Shown here in pieces: positions 1-4,753 of a DNA stretch of 5,988 nucleotides. Positions within the stretch are counted from its first letter, which is position 1; the number at the start of each line of letters is the position of its first letter. Position numbers and translations under genes: made by a program. Origin of the DNA: Candidatus Dormiibacterota bacterium. GTDB taxonomy: Bacteria > Chloroflexota > Dormibacteria > Aeolococcales > Bog-877. The stretch lies in the NCBI GenBank assembly GCA_030038765.1, contig JASHRA010000009.1, forward strand, positions 1 to 5,988, read 5' to 3'. The notes below the pieces were generated by a model. The model saw only the letters and a list, made by a program, of their open reading frames with translations, ran no database searches and had not been told where the DNA came from.

Positions 1-221
1 CGGCCCTCCGCGCCCTCTTCCTGGCCGGCGCCCGCAACACCTCTCGACTGGGGCCGGAGTGGGCCCAGAGCGGGCCCCAGCGGCGCCGGGACCAGGGCAC
101 GGTGGAGGCTCACCGAGCGGCGCTGCGGCGCCGCGCGCCGTCCCTGGCCCGGCTCTACGACGCCTTCATGGCCGCGGCCCCCGCCGTCGCGGCCCCACCC
201 GCCCCCCAGGAGGACAGCTAG
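1..221 (+). CDS. C-terminal end of a Rossmann-like/DUF2520 protein (5' part outside window)
   Basis: The reading frame enters from the left edge (first whole codon at 3) and ends at TAG 219-221, leaving 72 visible residues. They contain N-x3-LGP (visible residues 12-18), SGP (23-25), an R-D-x2-TV-x2-H pattern (29-37), then a leucine/alanine-rich helix ending in LY (51-52). This matches my memory of the DUF2520 C-terminal helical domain, whose core reads GP-x-xRGD-x2-TV-x2-H. The usual glycine of RGD is an arginine here. A proline/alanine-rich tail follows. Family members pair an N-terminal NAD(P)-binding Rossmann fold with this domain and often sit beside panB/panC. A ketopantoate reductase role, supplying the step between PanB and PanC, is a reasonable inference from context; I recall a PanG-type reductase of this kind but cannot confirm it here. 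The nucleotide-binding half is not visible. The stop lies 3 nt before panB, and the panB ribosome binding site lies inside this coding sequence, so the two are very probably cotranscribed. Confidence 0.75.
   Translation, partial: ALRALFLAGARNTSRLGPEWAQSGPQRRRDQGTVEAHRAALRRRAPSLARLYDAFMAAAPAVAAPPAPQEDS
208..213 (+). promoter_or_regulatory. Ribosome binding site of panB
   Basis: A perfect AGGAGG lies 11 nt before the ATG at 225, within the last codons of the upstream gene. It fixes the panB start and suggests translational coupling with the DUF2520 gene. Confidence 0.8.
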
Positions 222-224
222 AAG

Positions 225-1064
225 ATGGAAGCAGCCCCGGCACCGAGCCGTCCCGTGCAGGTGACCGACCTCTCCCGCTGGAAGTCCGAGGGCAGGCGCT
301 TCGCCATGCTCACTGCCTACGACTACACCAGCGCCGTCTGGCTCGACCGGGCCGGCATTCCCATCCTCCTGGTGGGCGATTCCCTGGGCGGGACGATGCT
401 GGGCCATCGGCTCCGGGACGGGGGTCCCAACACGCTGCCGGTGACGCTGGAGGAGGTCATCCACCACGCCCGGGCGGTCAGCCGCGGGGTCTCGCACGCG
501 CTCGTCGTGGGCGACATGCCCTTCCTCTCCTATCACCTGGGGCTGGACGACGCCACCCGCTCCGCCGGACGGCTGATCAAGGAGGCGGGCGTCCAGGCCG
601 TGAAGCTGGAGGGGGCCGGGCCCGCGATCGAGGTCGTGTCCCACCTGACGGAACGCGGCATCGCGGTCATGGGCCACCTCGGGCTCACCCCGCAGTGGGT
701 CAACGTCCTGGGCGGGTTCCGGGTCCAGGGCCGTACCGAGCAGGCGGCCCAGCGCCTGCGCTCGGGGCTCGCCGAGCTGGAGCAGGCGGGCGCCTTCGCC
801 GTCGTCCTGGAGGGGGTACCCTCCCGGCTCGCCGCCGAGCTGACCGCCGCCACCGGCCTGCCCACCATCGGCATCGGGGCCGGCCCCGGCTGCGACGGCC
901 AGGTGCTGGTGCTGCACGACCTGCTCGGCCTCACCGTGGGCACCGTGCCCAAGTTCGCCAAGCCCTTCGCCTCCCTGGGCGAGGAGATGCTGGGTGCGGC
1001 CCGCCGCTTCCAGTCCGAGGTGGAGCAGGGCAGCTACCCCGATGCCGAGCACAGCTACGGCTGA
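225..1064 (+). CDS. panB: 3-methyl-2-oxobutanoate hydroxymethyltransferase (ketopantoate hydroxymethyltransferase)
   Basis: PanB transfers a hydroxymethyl group from 5,10-methylenetetrahydrofolate to 2-oxoisovalerate to give ketopantoate, the committed step of pantothenate synthesis, in the cytoplasm. The 279-residue product is slightly longer than the usual 260-275. Visible signatures are MLTAYDY (28-34), VGDSLG (50-55) with metal-ligand Asp52, DMPFLSY (97-103) with the second metal-ligand Asp97, KLEG (127-130), GHLGLTPQ (150-157), LEGVP (195-199) with the catalytic Glu196, and TIGIGAG-x2-CDGQ (214-226). These correspond to D45, D84, K112/E114, H136 and E181 of the E. coli enzyme, so all key residues are present. 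One oddity: the normally short loop between LG and TLPVT carries six extra residues (about 62-67), making the Asp52-Asp97 spacing 45 instead of 39. A TIM-barrel enzyme of this type is usually decameric. It starts 3 nt after the upstream stop and overlaps panC by 23 nt. Confidence 0.98.
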   Translation: MEAAPAPSRPVQVTDLSRWKSEGRRFAMLTAYDYTSAVWLDRAGIPILLVGDSLGGTMLGHRLRDGGPNTLPVTLEEVIHHARAVSRGVSHALVVGDMPFLSYHLGLDDATRSAGRLIKEAGVQAVKLEGAGPAIEVVSHLTERGIAVMGHLGLTPQWVNVLGGFRVQGRTEQAAQRLRSGLAELEQAGAFAVVLEGVPSRLAAELTAATGLPTIGIGAGPGCDGQVLVLHDLLGLTVGTVPKFAKPFASLGEEMLGAARRFQSEVEQGSYPDAEHSYG

Positions 1065-1935
1065 GGCGGGACCGGAGCGGCTGGCGCAGGCCACCGAGCT
1101 GCGCCGCCGGACCCTGGCGTGGGGCCGGGCCGGGGAGACGGTGGGGCTGGTGCCGACCATGGGCGCGCTCCACGCCGGGCACCTGGCCCTGGTCCGGGCC
1201 GCCCGTCGCCAGTGCGCCCGCGTGGTGGTCTCGATCTTCGTCAACCCGCTCCAGTTCGGCGAGGGCGAGGACTACCGGCGCTATCCCCGCGACCTCTCGG
1301 GAGACCTGGCCCGGCTGGGGGCGGAGGGCGTCGACGCCTGCTACTGCCCGGCCCCCGAGGCGATGTACCCGGAGGGATTCGCCACCCGCGTCGCCGTCTC
1401 CGGGATGGCCCGGCTCGGGGAGGTGGCTGCCCGCCCTGGCCACTTCGAGGGCGTGGCCACGGTGGTGACCAAGCTGTTCGCCGCCACCGGCCCCTGCCGC
1501 GCCTACTTCGGGGAGAAGGACGCCCAGCAGGTGGCCCTGGTGCAGCGGCTGGCCCGGGACCTGGACCTGGGGGTGGAGGTGGTCGTCCTGCCCGTGGTGA
1601 GGGACCCGGACGGGCTCGCGCTCAGCAGCCGCAACCGACTCCTCTCGGCGGCCGGGCGGCGCTCCGCACTCTGCCTCTGGCGAGCGTTGGCGGCGGCCCG
1701 GGAGGCCTTCGCCTCCGGGGCCCGCTCGGCCCCCCGGCTGGCCCGGGTGGCGGCGGCCGTGGTGCAGCAGGAGCCGGGCGCCGAGCTGGACTACGCTGCG
1801 GTGGTGGACGCCGCCGACCTCTCCCGGGCGCAGCGGGCAGAACCAGGTTCGCGGCTGCTGCTGGCGGCCCGGGTGGAGGGGGTCAGGCTGATCGACACGG
1901 GGCTGCTCCGGCCCGAGCCGGGGGGGCAGGGGTGA
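1042..1935 (+). CDS. panC: Pantothenate synthetase (pantoate--beta-alanine ligase)
   Basis: PanC condenses pantoate with beta-alanine using ATP, through a pantoyl-adenylate, to give pantothenate. Counting from the ATG at 1042, the 297-residue product shows PTMGALHAGH (38-47, the HIGH-type nucleotide-binding signature), FVNPLQFG (66-73) followed by EDY-x2-YPRD, MYPEGF, RPGHFEGVATVV (131-142), FGEKDAQQ (156-163) and DGLALSSRN (190-198, KMSKS-like role). Family members are about 280 residues. The frame is open upstream to an ATG at 994, but that start would add 16 arginine/proline-rich residues read out of frame from conserved panB. ATG 1042 is preferred: it leaves a 23-nt overlap with panB, typical of coupled genes, although its Shine-Dalgarno (AGGG near 1027-1030) is only moderate. 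The N-terminus is still about 10 residues longer than usual, so the exact start remains slightly uncertain. The stop TGA overlaps the nadB start. The C-terminal domain (from about residue 200) is complete. Confidence 0.97.
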   Translation: MPSTATAEAGPERLAQATELRRRTLAWGRAGETVGLVPTMGALHAGHLALVRAARRQCARVVVSIFVNPLQFGEGEDYRRYPRDLSGDLARLGAEGVDACYCPAPEAMYPEGFATRVAVSGMARLGEVAARPGHFEGVATVVTKLFAATGPCRAYFGEKDAQQVALVQRLARDLDLGVEVVVLPVVRDPDGLALSSRNRLLSAAGRRSALCLWRALAAAREAFASGARSAPRLARVAAAVVQQEPGAELDYAAVVDAADLSRAQRAEPGSRLLLAARVEGVRLIDTGLLRPEPGGQG

Positions 1936-3527
1936 GCCAGCCGCTGCGCCAGGAGGGCCCGGGCCGGCGCTTCGACCTGGTGGTGGTGGGAAGTGGGAGC
2001 GCCGGGCTCTTCGCCGCCGTCAAGGCGGCCCGGGCCGGTCTCCGCGTGGCCGTCCTCACCAAGGCCAGCCTCAGGGAGTGCAGCAGCCGCTACGCCCAGG
2101 GCGGCATCGCCGCCGCCGTCGACCCCGGCGACAGCCCCCGGCTGCACGCCGCCGACACCCTGGCGGCGGGCCGCGGCCTGTGCGACCCGGAGGCGGTCAG
2201 GACCCTGGTCGAGGAGGGGCCCCGACGGATCCACGAGCTGGTCGAGCTGGGGGTCCGCTTCGACACCCAGGACGGGGTGCTGCTGGTGGCCCGCGAGGCC
2301 GCCCACTCCCGCTCCCGGGTGGTCCACGCCGGCGGCGACGCCACCGGGCGCGAGGTCGAGGAGCTGCTGGCCACGCGCGCCCGGGAGGAGGTGGAGCTGA
2401 TCCTGGAGGAGCACGCCGTGCGCCGCCTCCTGGTCGCTGACGGACGCTGCCGGGGCGTGGAGGCGGTCTCGCTCCGCCGTCCCGAGGTCCGCCGCCTGGA
2501 GGCCGGCGCCGTCCTCCTCGCCACCGGCGGCCTGGGTCGCTGCTACCGCTACACCACCAACCCGGCCCCGGCCACCGGGGACGGCATCTGGCTGGCCCAC
2601 CAGGCCGGCGCCGAGGTGGCCAACCTGGAGTTCGTCCAGTTCCACCCCACCGCGCTCGCCCTCCCCGGCGCCCCCCCCTTCCTCATCTCCGAGGCGGTGC
2701 GCGGCGAGGGCGCCCTCATCCTCGACGACCTGGGCGAGCGGTTTCTCCTGGAGGCGGACCCGGCGGGGGAGCTGGCCGGGCGCGACGTCGTCGCCAGGGC
2801 CATCAGCCGGCGCATGGAGGAGCGCCACCTGGACCACGTCTGGCTCGATCTCCGCCCCATCCCCGCCGAGCAGGCCAAGGTCCGCTTCCCCAGCATCACC
2901 GCCACCTGCGCCAGCCACGGCATCGACATCACGAGGGAGCCGGTCCCGGTGGCCCCCGCCGCCCACTACCACATGGGCGGGGTGCGCACCGACCTGGGCG
3001 CCGCCACCACCGTGGCCGGGCTCTACGCCGCCGGTGAGGTGGCCTCGACCGGCGTCCACGGGGCCAACCGGCTGGCCAGCAACAGCCTCCTGGAGTCGCT
3101 GGTGTTCTCCGCCCGCGCCCTGGAGTCGGTGATGGGCGCGGGCGAGAGCCCGGCGCTGGGAGAGCTGGGGCCGGCCGAGGAGCTGCGGCCGGAGGCCCTC
3201 GGCAGCGCGGCCGGGGAGCGCATCCGCGCCGCCCTGCGCCAGACGATGTGGGCCGGCGCCGGCATCACCCGGGACCAGGAGGGGCTGGAGCAGGCCCGGA
3301 CCCAGCTCCGGGAGCTGGCCGCCGAGCTGCCCGAGCTGCCGGTGGAGCCGGCCGCCCTGGAGCTGCGCTGCATGCTGGGCACCAGCGGGCTCCTGGTCGA
3401 GGCCGCCGCCTACCGCGAGGAGAGCCGCGGCGCCCACTACCGTCGCGACCACCCGGCCGCCGACGACCGCTTCCTGGGGGCGGTGGTGCAGCAGCGGGAC
3501 CGGGGCCTGGAGTTCCGGCCCAGTTGA
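1932..3527 (+). CDS. nadB: L-aspartate oxidase, FAD-dependent, first step of de novo NAD synthesis
   Basis: NadB oxidises L-aspartate to iminoaspartate, which quinolinate synthase (NadA) condenses with dihydroxyacetone phosphate. The 531-residue product is close to the usual 530-540. It begins with a Rossmann dinucleotide fold, VVVGSGSAGL (17-26), then SSRYAQGGIAAA (51-62), REAAHS (121-126, Glu122 corresponding to E. coli Glu121), HAGGDATG (132-139), ATGDGIWLAHQAGA (214-227), EFVQFHPTAL (233-242), SEAVRGEGA (253-261), HYHMGGV (345-351) and the FAD-contacting GEV-x3-GVHGANRLASNSLLES (368-389, Arg380 matching E. coli Arg386). The C-terminal helical domain ends with REESRGAHYR (495-504), typical of this family rather than of SdhA/FrdA. 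GTG 1932 is chosen because it lies in a GTGA overlap with the panC stop and is preceded by a G-rich run; the longer open frame upstream is a shadow inside panC. No nadA is present in the window, so the partner enzyme must be encoded elsewhere. Confidence 0.98.
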   Translation: MSQPLRQEGPGRRFDLVVVGSGSAGLFAAVKAARAGLRVAVLTKASLRECSSRYAQGGIAAAVDPGDSPRLHAADTLAAGRGLCDPEAVRTLVEEGPRRIHELVELGVRFDTQDGVLLVAREAAHSRSRVVHAGGDATGREVEELLATRAREEVELILEEHAVRRLLVADGRCRGVEAVSLRRPEVRRLEAGAVLLATGGLGRCYRYTTNPAPATGDGIWLAHQAGAEVANLEFVQFHPTALALPGAPPFLISEAVRGEGALILDDLGERFLLEADPAGELAGRDVVARAISRRMEERHLDHVWLDLRPIPAEQAKVRFPSITATCASHGIDITREPVPVAPAAHYHMGGVRTDLGAATTVAGLYAAGEVASTGVHGANRLASNSLLESLVFSARALESVMGAGESPALGELGPAEELRPEALGSAAGERIRAALRQTMWAGAGITRDQEGLEQARTQLRELAAELPELPVEPAALELRCMLGTSGLLVEAAAYREESRGAHYRRDHPAADDRFLGAVVQQRDRGLEFRPS

Positions 3528-4372
3528 GCGTCGCCGATCGGTCCGTGCTCAGGGAGACGGTGGCCCGGGCCCTGGCCGAGGACCTCGGCGCCGGCGACCT
3601 CACCGTCGCCGCCGTGCTGGAGCCGGGCCAGCGCTGCCGGGCCCGGGTGGTGGGGCGCGAGGCGGGCGTCCTCTGCGGCCTCGGTCCGGCGCGCGAGGTC
3701 TTCCGCCAGCTCGACCCGGGGGTGGACTGCCGGGAGGTGCTGGCGGACGGCGCCGAGCTGGAGGCGGGGCGGGTGGTCCTGGAGCTGGCCGGCCCGGCGG
3801 CCCCTATCCTCAGCGGGGAGCGCACCGCGCTCAACTTCCTGCAGCACCTCTCCGGGATCGCCACCCTGACCCGCCGCTTCGTCGAGGTCGCCTCCGCCTT
3901 CGAGGTCCAGATCCTGGACACGCGCAAGACGGCGCCCGGGCTGCGCGCGCTGGAGAAGCACGCCACCCATGTGGGCGGGGCCACCAACCACCGCATGGGG
4001 CTCTACGACGCCGTCCTCATAAAGGACAACCACGCCCAGGCCGCGGGGGGGCTCGAGGTGGCCCTGCGACGCGCCCTCCGGAGCCAGCCGCCGGCCGGGG
4101 TCGAGGTCGAGGTCCGCGACCTGGAGGAGCTCCGGCTCGCCCTCGAACTGGGCGCCGGCAGGGTGCTGCTGGACAACTTCAGTCCCCGCCAGGTGGCCGA
4201 GGCCATGCCCCTGGCCCGGGGCCGGGCCCGGGTGGAGCTGAGCGGGGGGGTGACGCTGGAGAACCTGCCCGAGTACGCCGCCCTGCGTCCCGACTTCATC
4301 TCCGTGGGCCGCCTGACCCACAGCGCGCCGGCCCTGGACCTGGCCCTGGAGGTGCTCCCCCCGCAGGGCTAG
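3524..4372 (+). CDS. nadC: Nicotinate-nucleotide diphosphorylase (carboxylating), quinolinate phosphoribosyltransferase
   Basis: NadC converts quinolinate and phosphoribosyl pyrophosphate to nicotinate mononucleotide, CO2 and pyrophosphate, the entry into the common NAD pathway. The 282-residue product has the normal family length. Visible motifs are AEDLGAGDLT (18-27), GERTALNFLQHLSGIAT (98-114), DTRKTAPGLRALEK (132-145), NHRMGLYDAVLIKDNH (155-170), EVEV (194-197), LDNFSP (216-221), ELSGGV (238-243) and SVGRLTHSAPALDL (260-273). Together these give the substrate-binding Arg/Lys/His set and the phosphate-binding end of the alpha/beta barrel. The TTG at 3524 is the best start: it forms a TTGA overlap with the nadB stop, has GGAG at 3509-3512 (11 nt upstream), and gives the expected N-terminus. 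GTG 3545 is the only close alternative and lacks a clear ribosome binding site. It is the last gene of the operon on this strand, and its TAG shares a CTAG with the stop of the opposing small gene. Confidence 0.98.
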   Translation: MSVADRSVLRETVARALAEDLGAGDLTVAAVLEPGQRCRARVVGREAGVLCGLGPAREVFRQLDPGVDCREVLADGAELEAGRVVLELAGPAAPILSGERTALNFLQHLSGIATLTRRFVEVASAFEVQILDTRKTAPGLRALEKHATHVGGATNHRMGLYDAVLIKDNHAQAAGGLEVALRRALRSQPPAGVEVEVRDLEELRLALELGAGRVLLDNFSPRQVAEAMPLARGRARVELSGGVTLENLPEYAALRPDFISVGRLTHSAPALDLALEVLPPQG

Positions 4373-4575
4373 CGGGCGGCCCGGCCGCTCCCGGAGAAGC
4401 CCACCCGGCGGCCCTGCTCGGCCTCCCGGAGGCGGCGCAGGATGAAGCGCAGCTGGCCCTCGAGGGCGACCGCCTGGAAGAGGTCGTAGCCCTCCTCGCC
4501 GGCGAGCTGGTTGACCTCCTCCAGCGACTCCGCCTCGCGGTACTCGTAGATCTGACGCGGCGGTATGGTGCTCAC
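4369..4575 (-). CDS. Small DUF4177-like protein of unknown function (68 aa)
   Basis: This short gene starts at GTG (4575-4573) and ends at TAG (4371-4369). GGAGGAGG at 4587-4580 places a GGAGG core 7 nt from the GTG, a strong ribosome binding site that decides the start. The longer open frame that continues to 4848 runs through the rpsA promoter and 5' end and is not credible. The product has a YEYREAESLEEVNQLAGEEG core (residues 10-29), then YDLFQAVALEGQLRFILRRLRE (30-51) and a basic, glycine-rich tail. A tyrosine/aromatic strand, a helix, an (E/D)GY/W-(D/E)-L turn and a final strand ending in arginines are the pattern I associate with small DUF4177-type proteins. The match is from memory and moderate. 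There is no signal peptide or membrane segment; the many acidic residues in the first half and basic ones in the second suggest a soluble protein. It converges on nadC and is divergent from rpsA. I do not know its function. Confidence 0.65.
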   Translation of the reverse strand: MSTIPPRQIYEYREAESLEEVNQLAGEEGYDLFQAVALEGQLRFILRRLREAEQGRRVGFSGSGRAAR

Positions 4576-4579
4576 CTGG

Positions 4580-4587
4580 CCTCCTCC
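4580..4587 (-). promoter_or_regulatory. Ribosome binding site of the small - strand gene
   Basis: Read on the - strand, GGAGGAGG followed by CCAG precedes the GTG at 4575. It is the strongest Shine-Dalgarno in the intergenic region and the main support that the small gene is translated. Confidence 0.7.
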
Positions 4588-4600
4588 GGCGCGGGGCGCC
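4588..4600 (-). other. Short GC hairpin next to the small gene's ribosome binding site
   Basis: GGCGC (4588-4592) and GCGCC (4596-4600) form a perfect 5-bp inverted repeat with a 3-nt loop, extendable by a C-G pair (4587/4601). In the - strand transcript it would directly abut the GGAGGAGG. In a genome this GC-rich such stems arise readily by chance, so any regulatory role is speculative. Confidence 0.3.
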
Positions 4601-4676
4601 GACAGCGACAGTTTGCCATGGCGGGAGGGCCGGGCAGCCGGGCGGGAGCGTCGGGGGCGGATCTCGAAGGGCTGGC

Positions 4677-4685
4677 TGTTATACT
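4677..4685 (+). promoter_or_regulatory. Extended -10 promoter for rpsA
   Basis: The sequence TGTTATACT contains a TATACT hexamer (4680-4685, five of six matches to TATAAT) preceded by the TGn extension (4677-4679). It is one of the few AT-rich spots in the window. No good -35 hexamer lies 16-18 nt upstream (GCGGAT at 4657-4662), which is compatible with extended -10 promoters. Transcription would start near 4692, giving a leader of about 62 nt before the TTG at 4754. Confidence 0.6.
4678..4683 (-). promoter_or_regulatory. Possible -10 element for the small - strand gene, overlapping the rpsA -10
   Basis: On the - strand the same bases read TATAAC (five of six matches to TATAAT), overlapping the + strand hexamer. 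A start near 4671 would give a leader of about 96 nt to the GTG at 4575. There is no -35 match at the expected distance (GGCCGC at 4706-4701). The element may be a real divergent promoter or only the symmetry of the rpsA -10. Confidence 0.35.
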
Positions 4686-4698
4686 CTCGCCCGCGTCG

Positions 4699-4718
4699 CG
4701 GCGGCCCGGGTACCGCCG
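4699..4718 (+). other. GC hairpin in the rpsA leader
   Basis: CGGCGG (4699-4704) pairs perfectly with CCGCCG (4713-4718) around an 8-nt loop. A second CCGCCG at 4722-4727 could compete for the same arm, so two exclusive folds are possible. The stem ends about 18 nt before the GGAGG at 4736-4740. It lacks a U-run, so it is not an intrinsic terminator. Many S1 genes are autoregulated through their leader, but no such function is shown here. Confidence 0.35.
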
Positions 4719-4735
4719 GCGCCGCCGTTCTGTGT

Positions 4736-4740
4736 GGAGG
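4736..4740 (+). promoter_or_regulatory. Ribosome binding site of rpsA
   Basis: GGAGG lies 13 nt before the TTG at 4754, a rather long spacing. The next in-frame start, ATG 4808, has only an AGGAG about 18 nt upstream, so TTG 4754 is favoured. Confidence 0.6.
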
Positions 4741-4753
4741 ATTCAGCAGCCCT

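Noticed and set aside
994..1041. Upstream ATG 994 as the panC start
   Set aside because: It would add 16 low-complexity residues decoded out of frame from conserved panB and make an already long N-terminus longer; ATG 1042 is closer to family length.
59..1468. 469-codon open frame on + across the DUF2520 end, panB and panC
   Set aside because: It is out of frame with panB and panC, whose motifs are complete, and its product is arginine/glycine/proline-rich low complexity, as expected for an off-frame reading of GC-rich genes.
1791..3452. 553-codon open frame on - antisense to nadB
   Set aside because: It lies opposite a fully conserved nadB, is rich in G, A, H and Q without recognisable motifs, and lacks a ribosome binding site of note. 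Long antisense frames are common at this GC content.
4248..4250. Possible frameshift at G-runs in nadC (about 4046-4052 and 4244-4250) and the C-run in nadB (about 2671-2679)
   Set aside because: The protein motifs continue without break on both sides of each run, so the reading frames are intact.
4371..4389. Inverted repeat AGCGG/CCGCT after nadC as an intrinsic terminator
   Set aside because: It lies inside the opposing coding sequence and has no T-run after it on either strand. Such stems are expected by chance at this composition.
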